Below, one piece after another: positions 42,574 through 54,136 of a stretch of 64,000 nucleotides of DNA. Origin of the DNA: Alkalibacillus almallahensis (lineage in GTDB: Bacteria; Bacillota; Bacilli; Bacillales; Alkalibacillaceae); the NCBI RefSeq assembly GCF_011761495.1, contig NZ_JAASRU010000002.1, forward strand, positions 124,001 to 188,000. Direction: 5' to 3'. Within the stretch, counting starts at the first letter, position 1. The number at the start of each line of letters is the position of its first letter. Below the pieces are notes generated by a model that was not told where the DNA came from, did no database searches, and worked only from the letters and a program-made list of their open reading frames with translations. Made by a program: the position numbers and the translations under genes.

Positions 42574-44904
42574 ATGAATCAAGATCATGAAACGATTATT
42601 CCATTACTACCACTTAGGGGCGTGATTATTTACCCTTCAATGGTTCAACATCTAGATGTAGGACGAGAGCATTCTGTCAAAGCGTTAGAGGATGCCATGA
42701 TGTATGATCAAAAATTATTACTCGTAGCTCAACGCGATACATCTGTTCAAACACCAACTCAAGATGACCTGTTTGAAGTTGGAACAATCGCTTATATTAA
42801 ACAAATGGTTAAATTACCGAATGGGACAAGCCGTATTTTAATTGAAGGTTTAGAACGAGCAACACTTAAGGAAATCAAACAGGCAGAACCGTTCTTTACA
42901 GTGACATACGAATCCATTCATGATGAACATGGTGATGACACTGAAGAACAAGCTCAGATGCGTATGTTAATTAACCAATTTAGTGAGTATACAAAGGTCT
43001 CTAAAAAGACAAAAAGTGAAACTTATGACACTGTAAAAGACATTGATGAATCCAGTCGCCTTGCTGATATAGTGACTTCACATTTGTCCCTTAAAATTGA
43101 ACAAAAACAACATATCTTAGAGACAGCTTATGTTCCTGATCGACTCGACTATATTATCCAAACCATCCAAAATGAAAAAGAAGTTCTTTCGATGGAGAAG
43201 AAAATTGGTCAACGCGTTAAACGGTCGATGGAGCGAACTCAAAAAGAGTATTATTTGCGAGAACAATTGAAAGCCATTCAAAAAGAGCTAGGGGAACGAG
43301 ATGGTAAAACAAGCGAGATTGATGAGCTAAAAGAAAAAATCGAAGAAGCTGAAATGCCTGAGCGTATCGAGGAAATAGCCCATAAAGAATTAAATCGTTA
43401 TGAGAAAGTTCCTCAAAGTTCTGCAGAAAGTTCAGTTATTCGTAATTATATTGAATGGTTGGTTGCTTTACCATGGACGAATGAAACAGAAGATAATTTA
43501 GATGTAAAACGAGCAGAGAATGTACTAGATGAAGATCATTATGGATTAGATCGTGTGAAAGAACGTGTCTTAGAATATCTTGCGGTTCAACAATTGACGG
43601 ATTCAGCTAGTGGTCCGATATTATGTTTGGTTGGACCACCAGGAGTTGGTAAGACGTCGTTAGCTCAATCAGTCGCTCGTTCAGTTGGCCGGGAATTTGT
43701 TAGAGCCTCACTTGGAGGTGTCCGTGACGAAGCAGAGATAAGAGGGCACCGCAGAACCTATGTTGGAGCAATGCCAGGGCGAATTATGCAAAGCATGAAA
43801 TCAGCTGGCACCGTTAATCCAGTCTTTTTATTAGATGAAATTGATAAAATGGCCAGTGATTTCCGTGGGGACCCATCTTCAGCCATGTTAGAAGTGTTAG
43901 ATCCTGAGCAAAATGATAAATTTAGCGACCACTTTATAGAAGAGCCTTATGATCTATCGAAGGTTATGTTTATAGCAACTGCTAACAATTTATCCACTAT
44001 TCCTGCACCCTTGTTAGATCGTATGGAAGTAATCTCTATTGCGGGTTATACGGAATTGGAGAAGTTGCATATTGCTAAAGAACATTTAATCATGAAACAA
44101 CTCGAGGAAAATGGTTTAACAAAGTCACAATTACAATTCCGTGATGATGCTATTTTAAAACTTGTCCGGATGTATACGCGTGAAGCGGGTGTGCGTAATC
44201 TTGAACGTGAAATAGCTTCGGTTTGTCGTAAAGCAGCTAAGAAAATTGTTTCAGAAGAGAAGAAGCGAGTAGTTGTGACTGAAAATCAACTTGAGACATT
44301 ACTAGGCAAACCGAAATTCCGGTACGGACAAGCTGAACGTGAGAATCAAATTGGAACAGCGACAGGTTTAGCTTATACACAAGCTGGCGGCGATACGTTA
44401 GCGATTGAAGTGTCGATTGTACAAGGAACTGGGAAATTAACCTTAACTGGTAAACTTGGTGATGTCATGCAAGAATCAGCTCAGGCTGCCTTCAGCTATG
44501 TTCGAGCAAGAGCAGATGAATTCGAGTTAGAAAAAGATTTTTATGAAAAGTATGATGTCCATATTCATATTCCAGAAGGGGCTACACCGAAAGACGGCCC
44601 ATCTGCAGGGATCACGATTGCCACTGCCTTAGTGTCAGCTTTGACTAATCGTCCCGTACGAAAAGAAGTAGGGATGACTGGTGAAATTACTTTACGTGGA
44701 CGTGTTTTACCAATTGGCGGCTTAAAAGAAAAATCTTTAAGCGCCCATCGTGCAGGGTTAACTACGATTTTAATGCCTGCTCAGAATGAAAAAGATTTAG
44801 AAGATATTCCAGAAAGTGTCCGTGAACAGCTGACATTTATTCAAGTGAGTCACTTAGATGAGGTCTTAGACCATGCGTTACTCGCTAAGGAGGCGATACG
44901 ATGA
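42574..44904 (+). CDS. lonA: ATP-dependent protease LonA
   Basis: A 776-residue Lon protease. The LAN substrate domain covers about 10-205, then a coiled coil. The AAA+ core has Walker A GPPGVGKT (near 355). The C-terminal protease domain carries catalytic Ser677 (PKDGPSAG) and Lys720 (GGLKEKSL). It degrades misfolded and regulatory proteins. ATG 42574 behind GGAGGTG. No lonB gene lies between clpX and lonA, unlike B. subtilis. Its stop overlaps the engB start by four bases. Confidence 0.98.
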   Translation: MNQDHETIIPLLPLRGVIIYPSMVQHLDVGREHSVKALEDAMMYDQKLLLVAQRDTSVQTPTQDDLFEVGTIAYIKQMVKLPNGTSRILIEGLERATLKEIKQAEPFFTVTYESIHDEHGDDTEEQAQMRMLINQFSEYTKVSKKTKSETYDTVKDIDESSRLADIVTSHLSLKIEQKQHILETAYVPDRLDYIIQTIQNEKEVLSMEKKIGQRVKRSMERTQKEYYLREQLKAIQKELGERDGKTSEIDELKEKIEEAEMPERIEEIAHKELNRYEKVPQSSAESSVIRNYIEWLVALPWTNETEDNLDVKRAENVLDEDHYGLDRVKERVLEYLAVQQLTDSASGPILCLVGPPGVGKTSLAQSVARSVGREFVRASLGGVRDEAEIRGHRRTYVGAMPGRIMQSMKSAGTVNPVFLLDEIDKMASDFRGDPSSAMLEVLDPEQNDKFSDHFIEEPYDLSKVMFIATANNLSTIPAPLLDRMEVISIAGYTELEKLHIAKEHLIMKQLEENGLTKSQLQFRDDAILKLVRMYTREAGVRNLEREIASVCRKAAKKIVSEEKKRVVVTENQLETLLGKPKFRYGQAERENQIGTATGLAYTQAGGDTLAIEVSIVQGTGKLTLTGKLGDVMQESAQAAFSYVRARADEFELEKDFYEKYDVHIHIPEGATPKDGPSAGITIATALVSALTNRPVRKEVGMTGEITLRGRVLPIGGLKEKSLSAHRAGLTTILMPAQNEKDLEDIPESVREQLTFIQVSHLDEVLDHALLAKEAIR

Positions 44905-45482
44905 AAGTCAATCATGCAGAAATCGTCATAAGTGCTGCTAGTAAAGCTCAATACCCTGAAGATGAAAAACCTGAAATTGCATTATCTGGTCGGTCGAATG
45001 TAGGGAAATCATCATTTATAAATAAAATGATTCAACGTAAAAACTTAGCTCGTACGTCAGGTAAGCCTGGCAAAACACAGACGCTTAATTTTTATAATAT
45101 TAATGATGCATTTTATTTTGTAGACGTACCTGGCTATGGTTATGCTAAAGTTTCTAAACGTGAAAGAGAAGCTTGGGGTCGTATGATGGAAGAATATTTT
45201 CAGACGCGCGAAACGCTTCAAGCGACCGTATTAATTGTAGATTTTCGTCATCCACCAACTGAAGATGATTTAATTATGTATGATTATTTGAAGTACTTTG
45301 ACTTACCAGTGATTGTGATCGCGACGAAATTAGATAAGGTGAAGAAATCTCAGCGTGATAAACATCTTAAAACGGTAAAAGAAGAATTAGAGCTGGAACC
45401 AGAAGATGTTGTGATTCCATTTTCAGCGGAAACTGGAGAAGGAAAAGATCAAGCTTGGCAGACATTGAAACAGTATTTATAA
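44901..45482 (+). CDS. engB: Ribosome-assembly GTPase EngB (YsxC/YihA)
   Basis: A 193-residue TRAFAC GTPase. G1 GRSNVGKS is at 30-37, G2 around GKTQT, G3 [11 protein letters not shown]4 TKLD and G5 SAETG. It acts in 50S subunit maturation. The ATG overlaps the lonA stop, the usual lon-engB coupling. Confidence 0.97.
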   Translation: MKVNHAEIVISAASKAQYPEDEKPEIALSGRSNVGKSSFINKMIQRKNLARTSGKPGKTQTLNFYNINDAFYFVDVPGYGYAKVSKREREAWGRMMEEYFQTRETLQATVLIVDFRHPPTEDDLIMYDYLKYFDLPVIVIATKLDKVKKSQRDKHLKTVKEELELEPEDVVIPFSAETGEGKDQAWQTLKQYL

Positions 45483-45485
45483 GTG

Positions 45486-45515
45486 AAGATCCCGATGAAT
45501 GAGTCGGGATCTTTT
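45486..45515 (+). terminator. Rho-independent terminator of lonA-engB
   Basis: AAGATCCCGA (45486-45495) with TCGGGATCTT (45504-45513), then TTTT. Confidence 0.9.
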
Positions 45516-45640
45516 CGTGTTTTCATTGGTTTGTCACAAAATTAATACTGAATTGTGATATAGCTCAAATTATTAGTCACGATTAGCTTTTATAATGGAT
45601 GTAAGAGATTAAATAGTCGATAGGGTAGGTGTTGAATGGT

Positions 45641-46765
45641 ATGAGGTTCTTATATGTCGTTGTGGTGATCGCTTTTATTGATACTTTTATTCAACTACCT
45701 ATTATGACGCCTTATGCATTAAGTTTGGGGGCAAGTGAAACACTGGCGGGAGTCATTGTCGCGATGTATTCCTTATCAAATGTTTTAGGTAATATAATCG
45801 GTGGTTATTGGGTGGACCGGATCGGAAGAAAACCCATTATAATCATAGGTATGGTTTTGGTAAGTTTCACTCTATTCTTCTATCCCTTAGCTGTAACAGG
45901 TGAGCAGTTATTATGGATTCGTTTTGTTCATGGACTTTTCGGTGGTGTGTTAGTGCCTGCAGCTTTTGCATTAATTGGTGATTGGGCGAAGGATACTGGA
46001 AACAAAAAAGTGATGGCTTTTGCTGGGGGTTCAATAGGAATTGCGGCGATTGTTGGACCTGCACTAGGTGGTGCTTTAGCGGCAGCGGGTCAAATCATTT
46101 ATGTATTTATTTTAGTGGCGTTTGTGTTTCTTATAACAGCTGTTTTAAGTATTCGTTATATTAAATCTATGTCCCCTGTTCAGGACAAGACACCTGTAGA
46201 CCGTCAGACATTAAATGCAATTTTAACTAACCGTGGAGTTCTGAAGGCATCTACAGTTGCGTTCACGTTAATGTTAAGTAATGGGACACTTGCATTTGCT
46301 TTACCAATTTTGGTTGATCAACTTCAATTAACGACGGTCGCTACTGGTTTATTATTGAGTTTATTCGGTATTTCAGCTTTATTCATTTTTATGACAAGAT
46401 TAAATGTGGTATTTGTTCGATTCACCCCATTCACCCTTGTCTTCGCAGGGCTAGGTATCATTGCATTTTCTATGGGGATTTTGCACTTTGCCTTTAATTT
46501 ATCGATGCTTATAGTTGCTATGATTGTTTATGGAATAGGGTTTGCTTTCATCTTTCCATCAATGAACCAAATGATCACCAATAGTACGGATGAAACCTTA
46601 CGCGGAAAAGCATATGGATTATTTTATAGCTGCTTTTCACTTGGCGTAGTGGCTGGCTCAAGTGTATCAGGCATTGTACAACAATCATGGGGCATACCAT
46701 TCATCTTCTGTGTAGGCCTAATCATAATTAATTTGATCATCCTAAGACAATTGAACAAAAAATAA
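45641..46765 (+). CDS. MFS transporter, DHA1-like
   Basis: A 374-residue carrier with about 12 membrane helices. The A-motif GGYWVDRIGRKP lies between helices 2 and 3, and a motif-C-like GIAAIVGPALGGALA in helix 5 points to a drug:H+ antiporter type. The substrate is unknown. ATG 45641 was chosen over the GTG/TTG at 45629/45632, which sit in the SD. It interrupts the lon-engB to hem order and may be a local insertion. Confidence 0.88.
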   Translation: MRFLYVVVVIAFIDTFIQLPIMTPYALSLGASETLAGVIVAMYSLSNVLGNIIGGYWVDRIGRKPIIIIGMVLVSFTLFFYPLAVTGEQLLWIRFVHGLFGGVLVPAAFALIGDWAKDTGNKKVMAFAGGSIGIAAIVGPALGGALAAAGQIIYVFILVAFVFLITAVLSIRYIKSMSPVQDKTPVDRQTLNAILTNRGVLKASTVAFTLMLSNGTLAFALPILVDQLQLTTVATGLLLSLFGISALFIFMTRLNVVFVRFTPFTLVFAGLGIIAFSMGILHFAFNLSMLIVAMIVYGIGFAFIFPSMNQMITNSTDETLRGKAYGLFYSCFSLGVVAGSSVSGIVQQSWGIPFIFCVGLIIINLIILRQLNKK

Positions 46766-46827
46766 TTTGTTTTATTTCTTTGTTCTGTTAAAGTCTAGTG
46801 TTGATTTTCAAATAGTATAGCAGTGAG

Positions 46828-46971
46828 TTGTTGAATTGTGAGTAGCGAAGGCGGCGACTCCTGTGGAAACAGCACGTGTCTCGAGACCCCGCAGGCCATG
46901 CATTTGGGCCGAGGAGGCTCGAGCCGTGCCCACGGAAAGCGTCCGCCGAGAGCAGATCACAATATCAACAA
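46828..46971. repeat. GC-rich palindromic intergenic repeat (~144 bp)
   Basis: Bounded by an imperfect inverted repeat (46828-46841 with 46957-46971, differing by one base). The inside is far more GC-rich than its surroundings and full of smaller dyads (CTCGAG twice, CCCCGCAGG, GGCGG/CCGCC). I recall very similar sequences in the genomes of Oceanobacillus, Halobacillus and relatives as multicopy intergenic repeats. It lies between converging genes and may also stop transcription. Confidence 0.65.
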
Positions 46972-46987
46972 CGGACTTTATTAGACC

Positions 46988-47467
46988 TTATTTCTTAAAC
47001 AACATAACAAACCCAATAATGATTAAAAGAATTGGCCAAAATTGTTCAATCATATTGAAGACAACATCTAACCAGCCGAGCCATGTAGGCATAGCGAACG
47101 CAGATAAAGCTAAAAACGAAATCACAATAAAAATAATACCGATAATCGTACCTTGGCGCTTTTTCTGTGCTCGTAAAATGAATGCAATACCAATGATTAA
47201 CGTGTACATCCCCCAGTGATCAATCCAATTTACTTGATGCTGTAACAAATGAAAATGAACACCTAAACCAAACAAAATTATCCCAGGTAATATATTGTCA
47301 TGTTGATTATTACCATATGCACTAAATAAAAACGCAACACCTAAGATCACTAAAATAGAAGGCCAATTGCCAAATTGTGATAAAATAGGTATATCATATT
47401 GCTGAATGAGGAAATATAAACCGAAACCAATTAAAGTAATAGCTAAAAATGACTGCGACTGTTTCAC
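46988..47467 (-). CDS. Multi-pass membrane protein, LiaF-TM/DUF5668-like
   Basis: About 159 residues with five to six hydrophobic helices, including paired LVILGVAFLF / LIIGIAFIL patterns like the LiaI/LiaF membrane region. GTG at 47467 is preferred because AAGGAG (47482-47477) lies nine bases upstream; the ATG at 47485 has no SD. Divergent from hemA. Function unknown; a cell-envelope role is possible. Confidence 0.72.
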   Translation of the reverse strand: MKQSQSFLAITLIGFGLYFLIQQYDIPILSQFGNWPSILVILGVAFLFSAYGNNQHDNILPGIILFGLGVHFHLLQHQVNWIDHWGMYTLIIGIAFILRAQKKRQGTIIGIIFIVISFLALSAFAMPTWLGWLDVVFNMIEQFWPILLIIIGFVMLFKK

Positions 47468-47664
47468 GATATAAGTCTCCTTCATAGTTAAATTGCTTGA
47501 AGCATCATGTCGAATGTGATAGTCTACAAATAGTTATTAATAATAATTCTAAAGAAATAATAGAACAAAATTTCATAAATTGTTCATCTGCTTTTAGTTT
47601 AATTGATATGAGCAGTTGTTACAATGTATTTAGACGTAGAGAAATGAATCAAGGGGTGACATAC

Positions 47665-49029
47665 ATGCATTTTCTTGTATTGACAATGAATTATCGAACA
47701 GCCCCAATTAACATAAGGGAAAACTTAACTTTTCCTGATGATCAACTCAGTGAAGCCATGCATCAGCTAAATGAACAAAAAAGCATTTTAGAGAACGTCA
47801 TTGTATCAACATGTAATCGTACAGAGTTATACGTTGTTGCCGATCAGTTGCATACTGGTCGTTATTATGTGAAGAAGTTTTTAGCTGACTGGTTTTCAAT
47901 GGATGTTGATTATATTGGTAATTTCATTGACATGAAAGAAGACAATGAAGCCATTGAACACCTGTTTAAGGTAGCTGCGGGCTTAGATTCAATGGTATTA
48001 GGGGAAACACAAATATTAGGACAAATTAAAACAGCATTCAAACGCGCGCAACAAGAAGATGCGTCTGGTTTGATGTTTAATCAATTGTTTAAACAAGCTA
48101 TTACTAATGCTAAACAAGCTCATAAAGAAACAGGCATTGGACAAAATGCTGTTTCAATTAGTTATGCTGCTGTCGAATTATCTAAAACGATTTTTGATAA
48201 CCTAAAAAATCAACATGTGGTTATTTTAGGTGCCGGTAAAATGGGAGAGTTAGCTGTTCAGAACCTATATGGTTCAGGTGTTAAAGACATTACAGTTGTT
48301 AATCGTACTGTTGAGAAGGCTGAAGAAGTAGCAGATAAATTCTCTGGACAAGCTCGTTCAATGGATGAATTGGACACGGTTCTAAAAGATGCTGATATTA
48401 TGATTACTTCAGTGGGAACAGATGATTATATTTTGAATAAAGATTTTCTTAAACCTATGTTGAAGTCACGTCATGGTAAACCGTTATTTATGGTTGATAT
48501 TGCTGTTCCACGGAATCTTGATCCTGATATTGAGGAATTGGATGACATTTTCCTATATGATATAGATGATTTACAAGGTATTGTTGATCATAATTTATCT
48601 GAACGACAAGAAGCGGCAGAAGAAATTCATCAAATGATTGAATCAGAGATGAATGAATTCAATGAATGGATTAAAACGTTAGGTGTTGTACCAATTATTT
48701 CAGCGTTACGTGAAAAAGCATTAACCATTCAACAAGACACGATGGCATCAATTGAACGTAAAATGCCTGATTTAACAGCACGAGAGAAAAAAGTGTTAAA
48801 TAAACATACGAAAAGTATTGTCAACCAAATGCTTAAAGAGCCGATCTTACAAGCGATAGAAATGGCTGGTGAAGAACACGCTGATGATATGTTGAAATTA
48901 TTCGTTCGTGTGTTTGGCATTGAAGAGGAAGTTGAACAAGAGATTAAAACACAGAGTAACAAGCATCAAAGCCACAAATCAGTCAATCAATCACTTCCTA
49001 TTGCACAATTTGTTAAGGCAATGCAATAG
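47665..49029 (+). CDS. hemA: Glutamyl-tRNA reductase
   Basis: A 454-residue protein. Catalytic Cys50 in [10 protein letters not shown], a NADPH-binding Rossmann domain ([13 protein letters not shown], about 190-205) and a C-terminal dimerisation helix bundle. It makes glutamate-1-semialdehyde from Glu-tRNA, the first step of haem synthesis. ATG 47665 follows AAGGGGTGA; an upstream in-frame extension is AT-rich with no SD. Heads the hemAXCDBL operon. Confidence 0.97.
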   Translation: MHFLVLTMNYRTAPINIRENLTFPDDQLSEAMHQLNEQKSILENVIVSTCNRTELYVVADQLHTGRYYVKKFLADWFSMDVDYIGNFIDMKEDNEAIEHLFKVAAGLDSMVLGETQILGQIKTAFKRAQQEDASGLMFNQLFKQAITNAKQAHKETGIGQNAVSISYAAVELSKTIFDNLKNQHVVILGAGKMGELAVQNLYGSGVKDITVVNRTVEKAEEVADKFSGQARSMDELDTVLKDADIMITSVGTDDYILNKDFLKPMLKSRHGKPLFMVDIAVPRNLDPDIEELDDIFLYDIDDLQGIVDHNLSERQEAAEEIHQMIESEMNEFNEWIKTLGVVPIISALREKALTIQQDTMASIERKMPDLTAREKKVLNKHTKSIVNQMLKEPILQAIEMAGEEHADDMLKLFVRVFGIEEEVEQEIKTQSNKHQSHKSVNQSLPIAQFVKAMQ

Positions 49030-49048
49030 ATGAGAGAGGGGTTCTCTC

Positions 49049-49876
49049 ATGGCGATCTTAGAGCAAATTAGATTATATGAAATCATTGTCTTATTATACG
49101 GGTTAAGCTTAACGTTGTATTTCTATGATTTTGTTGAACGGAACCGGAAGGCGAATCGTTTCGCCTTCTGGTTACTTTTATTCGTCTGGATTTTACAAAC
49201 AGGTCTTTTATTTAGCAATATATATTCAAATGGATTTATTGCCATGTTTAATGGTGTTGAGGGTTTATATTTCTATGCTTGGTTAATATTGTTAGTATCG
49301 ATTGTTGTAAATTATTTCTTCAAAGTCGATTTAGTTGTTTTTATCGTTAATTTAATCGGCTTTTCATTAATGGTTTTATCAATTTTAAATATAGCTTCAA
49401 GTGACGCAACTGCTGCTACAAATTATATTATCAGTGAGATTCTAGTTTCCCATATCGTTTTAGCTTTTGTTGCGTATACGCTTTATACATTATCATTTGC
49501 GTTCGCTACGCTGTATTTAATTCAGTTTTACCTGTTAAAAAGAAAAAGATGGCGTTCATTGGTTAAGCGAATTGGAAATTTAGCTCAACTTGAAAAGATA
49601 TCTTTTCTATTAACAGTTTTTGCAACGCCGTTGTTGTTAATATCCCTCATTTTAGGTGTGTTATGGGCATACACGGCAGATGATTTGTTTTATTGGATGG
49701 ATGCTAAAACAGTTGGATCATTTGTTGTGATTGGCATTTATTCAATAATTCTATATATTAGAGTTAGACATAAATTAATCGGGAAAAAGATAGCAAAATG
49801 GAATGTTTTCGCGTTCTTATTTTTATTTTGTAATTATTTAATTTTATCAATGTTGTCTAACTTCCATGGTTTATAA
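49049..49876 (+). CDS. hemX: HemX, CcsA-like membrane protein
   Basis: A 275-residue membrane protein with eight helices, same length as B. subtilis HemX (276). It belongs to the cytochrome c assembly protein (CcsA/CcmC) family; a tryptophan-containing stretch (GVLWAYTADDLFYW) is visible. In B. subtilis HemX keeps the level of HemA low. It lies 19 bases after hemA. Confidence 0.93.
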   Translation: MAILEQIRLYEIIVLLYGLSLTLYFYDFVERNRKANRFAFWLLLFVWILQTGLLFSNIYSNGFIAMFNGVEGLYFYAWLILLVSIVVNYFFKVDLVVFIVNLIGFSLMVLSILNIASSDATAATNYIISEILVSHIVLAFVAYTLYTLSFAFATLYLIQFYLLKRKRWRSLVKRIGNLAQLEKISFLLTVFATPLLLISLILGVLWAYTADDLFYWMDAKTVGSFVVIGIYSIILYIRVRHKLIGKKIAKWNVFAFLFLFCNYLILSMLSNFHGL

Positions 49877-49892
49877 ATAAGGAGGCTATCAA

Positions 49893-50822
49893 GTGCGCAA
49901 TATTATCATTGGATCAAGACGTAGTAATTTAGCAATCACTCAAACAGAATGGGTGATCGATCAATTAAACAAAGTATCAAATGACTACAGTTTCGAAATT
50001 AAAAGAATCGTCACGAAAGGTGATCAAATCTTAGATGTGACACTATCAAAAGTCGGCGGAAAGGCTTTGTTCGTCAAAGAAATTGAACAAGCTATGTATA
50101 ATCATGAGATCGATATGGCTGTTCATAGCATGAAAGATGTTCCTTCAGAAGTACCAGAAGGTCTAATGATTGGCTGTATACCAGATCGGGAAGACCACCG
50201 TGATGCATTTATTTCAGAAAATCATGTTATGTTAGATGATTTAAAAGAAGGTGCATTAATTGGAACAAGTAGTTTACGTCGTGGTGCACAATTACAAGCT
50301 TACCGACCAGACTTAAGAGTTCAATGGATTCGTGGTAATATTGAAACGCGTTTACGTAAATTGCAAGAAGAAGACTTTGATGCGATTATCTTAGCGGCTG
50401 CAGGCTTGAAACGAATGGGCTGGTCCACTGATCTTGTCACTGAATTCTTAGAGCCTGATGTATGCTTGCCTGCAGTAGGCCAAGGTGCATTAGCACTAGA
50501 GTGCCGTGAAGATGATGAAGATTTACGCCAATTGATTAGTCAAATTAATAATGACTATACAGCAAGAACTGTATCTGCTGAACGCCAATTCTTAAATCTA
50601 TTAGAAGGAAGTTGTTCCGTTCCTATTGGTGCATATGCTGTGTTAGAAGGAGACGATGTCGTGTTACAAGCACTAGTTGCATCTTCTGATGGTAAAACAG
50701 TATTAAAAGAAACAGTTCGGGAGCAAGACCCAATCGAAGCAGGACGTAAAGCCGCAGAACTTCTAATTGAGCAAGGCGCTAGAGAACTTGTAGAACAAGC
50801 GAAGCGGGAGCTTGAAGAGTAG
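49893..50822 (+). CDS. hemC: Porphobilinogen deaminase (hydroxymethylbilane synthase)
   Basis: A 309-residue enzyme. The N-terminal [27 protein letters not shown] and Arg-rich substrate pocket ([11 protein letters not shown]) are present. Cys241 in GSCSVP carries the dipyrromethane cofactor. It joins four porphobilinogens. The GTG start has AAGGAGG upstream. Stop shares a base with the hemD start. Confidence 0.98.
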   Translation: MRNIIIGSRRSNLAITQTEWVIDQLNKVSNDYSFEIKRIVTKGDQILDVTLSKVGGKALFVKEIEQAMYNHEIDMAVHSMKDVPSEVPEGLMIGCIPDREDHRDAFISENHVMLDDLKEGALIGTSSLRRGAQLQAYRPDLRVQWIRGNIETRLRKLQEEDFDAIILAAAGLKRMGWSTDLVTEFLEPDVCLPAVGQGALALECREDDEDLRQLISQINNDYTARTVSAERQFLNLLEGSCSVPIGAYAVLEGDDVVLQALVASSDGKTVLKETVREQDPIEAGRKAAELLIEQGARELVEQAKRELEE

Positions 50823-51589
50823 TGACACTCGGTGATCATAAGCGGCATGTCCTGTTATCTCGTTCTCTAGAGCATGCCTCTTCATTCTTGACACTTCATG
50901 AATCAGGCGATTTCTATGTAGAAGGGGTCCCTTTAATTACGTTTGACTATGTTGAGCCTGTGGATTCGGTATCAACTGAAGAACAAATTAAGGAGCATGA
51001 CTGGCTTGTTATAACTAGTCATAATGGAATTTACTATTTCTTTGAGTGGCTTCAACAAATGAATATTTCTTCCCAAGTTCTGAAAACCTTACGAATTGTG
51101 ACTGTTGGTGAGAAAACAAGAGAAACATTAGCATCTTATGGATTTGAAGTAGATTTTATTCCTGATGTTTATGATGCTGATTCACTGGCCGATGAATTAA
51201 TTCACACTTATAAGGCCCAATACCCTTTATTAATAAAAGGAACTAAATCAAGAGCAGTTATTGATGAAGCTTTAACCTATTTTAATATTCCATTTCGCTC
51301 GTTGGTTGTTTATAAAACAGTGACTAATTGGTCGGAGCAAGAGCGAATAAAATGCTTAATGGAAACAACAACATTCGATGCTTTTGTATTCACATCGCCT
51401 TCTACTATAGATGCCTTTTTGGACATGGTAGGTCCGTTACAAGGGAATTGGACCTCTACACCTTGTTTCGCTATTGGAAAAACAACTGCTAATTATGCAG
51501 AGCAAATAGGGTTTGAACGAGTTAAACTACCAAATACTTATACCTTAGAAGGACTTGCGGAAGCTATTCAATACTTTTTTAAGGAGTGA
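50822..51589 (+). CDS. hemD: Uroporphyrinogen-III synthase
   Basis: A 255-residue HemD with the family's low overall conservation. [13 protein letters not shown] near residue 60 and [12 protein letters not shown] near 190 mark the two lobes. It closes the tetrapyrrole ring. The GTG overlaps the hemC stop, so translation is coupled. Confidence 0.9.
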   Translation: MTLGDHKRHVLLSRSLEHASSFLTLHESGDFYVEGVPLITFDYVEPVDSVSTEEQIKEHDWLVITSHNGIYYFFEWLQQMNISSQVLKTLRIVTVGEKTRETLASYGFEVDFIPDVYDADSLADELIHTYKAQYPLLIKGTKSRAVIDEALTYFNIPFRSLVVYKTVTNWSEQERIKCLMETTTFDAFVFTSPSTIDAFLDMVGPLQGNWTSTPCFAIGKTTANYAEQIGFERVKLPNTYTLEGLAEAIQYFFKE

Positions 51590-51593
51590 TAAC

Positions 51594-52571
51594 ATGACTG
51601 AATTACAATTTGATCGCCATCGTCGGTTACGACAAACGTCAACATTTCGCGATCTCGTCCGTGAAACACATTTACATACAGATGACCTCATTTATCCACT
51701 CTTCGTTCTAGAAGAACAGGGGAAAAAGAATGAGGTTCCATCTATGCCAGGCGTTTATCAAGTTTCGATTGATCGTCTAGATGAAGAAATTGAGGAAATT
51801 GTGTCGTTAGGGATTAAGTCGATTATCTTATTCGGGGTTCCCAATCATAAAGATCACGTTGGAACTGAGGCTTATAATGATGAGGGTGTTGTCCAAATGG
51901 CAACGAAGCGGATTAAATCAATTGCTCCTCATTTAGTTGTGATGGCAGACACTTGTTTATGTCAATTCACTGATCATGGTCATTGTGGTGTGATTCATGA
52001 TGAATACGTCGATAATGATGCTACTTTACCGTTACTCGTTAAGGCTGCTATATCACAAGCAAAAGCAGGAGCAGATGTGATTGCACCTTCGAATATGATG
52101 GACGGGTTTGTAACAGCGATTCGTCATGGATTGGATGAAGCGGGTTATACAAATGTTCCAATTATGTCTTATGCAGTCAAGTACGCTTCAGCGTTTTATG
52201 GTCCTTTCCGAGACGCAGCTCATAGTTCTCCACAATTCGGTGATCGAAAGACGTATCAAATGGATCCAGCCAATCGCTTAGAAGCTCATCGTGAAGCTCA
52301 ATCTGACGTTGAGCAGGGGGCTGATTTATTAATTGTTAAACCAGCTCTTAGTTACTTGGACATTATGCGTGATTTGAAAGATCGTTATGACCAACCGATT
52401 GTCGCCTATAATGTAAGTGGTGAATATTCGTTAATTAAAGCAGCTGCACAAAATGGATGGGTGAATGAACAAGAAATCGTTCTTGAAAAAATCACCTCAA
52501 TGAAACGTGCTGGAGCTGACTTAATTATGACGTACTTTGCAAAAGATATCGCTAAATGGTTGAATGAATAG
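51594..52571 (+). CDS. hemB: Delta-aminolevulinic acid dehydratase
   Basis: A 325-residue TIM-barrel enzyme. The zinc cysteine cluster [14 protein letters not shown] is complete, the first catalytic Lys lies in [17 protein letters not shown] and the second in [11 protein letters not shown]. It joins two 5-aminolevulinates. AAGGAGTG (51581-51588) precedes ATG 51594. Confidence 0.98.
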   Translation: MTELQFDRHRRLRQTSTFRDLVRETHLHTDDLIYPLFVLEEQGKKNEVPSMPGVYQVSIDRLDEEIEEIVSLGIKSIILFGVPNHKDHVGTEAYNDEGVVQMATKRIKSIAPHLVVMADTCLCQFTDHGHCGVIHDEYVDNDATLPLLVKAAISQAKAGADVIAPSNMMDGFVTAIRHGLDEAGYTNVPIMSYAVKYASAFYGPFRDAAHSSPQFGDRKTYQMDPANRLEAHREAQSDVEQGADLLIVKPALSYLDIMRDLKDRYDQPIVAYNVSGEYSLIKAAAQNGWVNEQEIVLEKITSMKRAGADLIMTYFAKDIAKWLNE

Positions 52572-52585
52572 TAGGAGGGTTCATA

Positions 52586-53869
52586 ATGACAAATCGATCA
52601 AAACAATTATTTGATGAAGCAGTCGAATTAATGCCAGGTGGCGTTAACTCACCAGTTCGCGCATTTAATTCAGTGAATGTTGACCCAATTTATATGGAAG
52701 AAGGTCAAGGGTCAAAAATTACTGACATTGAAGGAAATGAGTACATTGATTATGTGCTTAGCTGGGGTCCTTTAATTGTAGGACATGCCCATGAACAGGT
52801 GATGGAAACATTACAGCATGTGATGAAAAAAGGGACGAGCTTTGGTACGAACGTAGAGTATGAGAATAAATTAGCTAAGTTGTTAATTGATCGTGTTCCA
52901 TCGATTGAAATGGTACGTTTTGTGAATTCAGGTACGGAAGCAACAATGAGCGCTTTGCGTTTAGCACGTGGGTTTACAAAACGAAGCAAAATTTTGAAGT
53001 TCGAAGGTAATTACCACGGCCACGCTGATTCACTCTTGATTAAAGCTGGCTCTGGTGTTGCCACGTTAGGATTACCTGATAGTCCTGGTGTTCCAGAGTC
53101 GATCGCGAAAAATACGATCACAGTTCCATACAATGATCAAGAAAGTGTGAAGTATGCATTTGAACATTATGGTGATGATATCGCAGCAGTGATTGTTGAG
53201 CCTGTATCCGGTAATATGGGTGTCGTACCACCAGTCAATGACTTCCTACAATATTTACGTGTTATGACGAATGATTACGGTTCACTACTTATTTTTGATG
53301 AAGTCATGACAGGTTTTCGTGTCGGATACAACTGTGCGCAAGGTCATTTTAATGTGACGCCTGATTTAACGTGTCTTGCAAAAGTAATCGGTGGTGGATT
53401 ACCAGTCGGTGCTTATGGTGGTCGTCGTGATATTATGGAAATGATCGCGCCAGCGGGTGACATTTATCAAGCTGGTACGTTATCAGGTAACCCACTAGCT
53501 ATGGCAGCGGGTTATGCGACGTTAAGTGAATTAACACAAGAATCTTATGATGACATGAATAAGAAAGCGGATCGATTAGTTGCTGGAATTGAAGAAGCGG
53601 CTCAAGCCAATGGAGTTCCACTTTGTGTCAATCGCGCTGGTTCAATGTTAGGTTTCTTTTTCACTAATGAAAATGTCGTTGACTTCGATTCAGCTAAGAC
53701 ATCTGATTTAGAATGGTTTGCCGAATATTATCGTCATATGATTGAACAAGGTATTTTCTTGCCACCGTCTCAATTTGAAGGCATGTTCTTATCCACTGTA
53801 CACACGGATGAGGATATCGAGAAAACGATTCAGGCAATCCAGTATGCTTTTAAACATTACAAAAACTAA
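52586..53869 (+). CDS. hemL: Glutamate-1-semialdehyde 2,1-aminomutase
   Basis: A 427-residue PLP enzyme. The signature [12 protein letters not shown], active-site Lys in [17 protein letters not shown] and [12 protein letters not shown] at the N-terminus are present. It forms 5-aminolevulinate. Last gene of the hem operon, with a terminator 32 bases after the stop. Confidence 0.98.
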   Translation: MTNRSKQLFDEAVELMPGGVNSPVRAFNSVNVDPIYMEEGQGSKITDIEGNEYIDYVLSWGPLIVGHAHEQVMETLQHVMKKGTSFGTNVEYENKLAKLLIDRVPSIEMVRFVNSGTEATMSALRLARGFTKRSKILKFEGNYHGHADSLLIKAGSGVATLGLPDSPGVPESIAKNTITVPYNDQESVKYAFEHYGDDIAAVIVEPVSGNMGVVPPVNDFLQYLRVMTNDYGSLLIFDEVMTGFRVGYNCAQGHFNVTPDLTCLAKVIGGGLPVGAYGGRRDIMEMIAPAGDIYQAGTLSGNPLAMAAGYATLSELTQESYDDMNKKADRLVAGIEEAAQANGVPLCVNRAGSMLGFFFTNENVVDFDSAKTSDLEWFAEYYRHMIEQGIFLPPSQFEGMFLSTVHTDEDIEKTIQAIQYAFKHYKN

Positions 53870-53900
53870 TTTATCATTAAGAAAATTAATTTAAATGACA

Positions 53901-53940
53901 TTCCCGAATCGATATGAACAAAATCGGTTCGGGAAATTTT
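53901..53940 (+). terminator. Terminator of the hem operon
   Basis: TTCCCGAATCGAT (53901-53913) with ATCGGTTCGGGAA (53923-53935, one U-G), then ATTTT. Confidence 0.9.
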
Positions 53941-53983
53941 ATATTTAACGATTATAGGCCAATTCAAGTGAGATTATCAGCTA

Positions 53984-54013
53984 TTGTTTTAGAACGTTAG
54001 TTCGATGTATAAT
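53984..54013 (+). promoter_or_regulatory. Promoter with LexA-like box
   Basis: TTGTTT (53984-53989), 18 bases, TATAAT (54008-54013). The spacer has the symmetric GAACGTTAGTTC (53992-54003) followed by G. It keeps the GAAC-N4-GTTC core of Gram-positive LexA boxes but deviates at some outer positions. It lies about 125 bases before the 105-residue gene. Confidence 0.55.
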
Positions 54014-54136
54014 AAATTTGAAGACTTCGCATCATCCCCAGATTCCTACTTCACCACACTTCAATCAACCATTTCTTAAGCATTTATTTCAGTTAACTTT
54101 TGAAAAATTAATATTAAAGGGAGTTTTGTTTATACG

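Noticed and set aside
46863-47219. 118-codon open frame on the plus strand
   Set aside because: It starts inside the palindromic repeat, is antisense to the membrane protein gene, and has no SD.
47500-47560. PerR box upstream of hemA
   Set aside because: TTATTAATAATAA is symmetric but does not fit the PerR 15-mer at key positions; AT-rich chance match.
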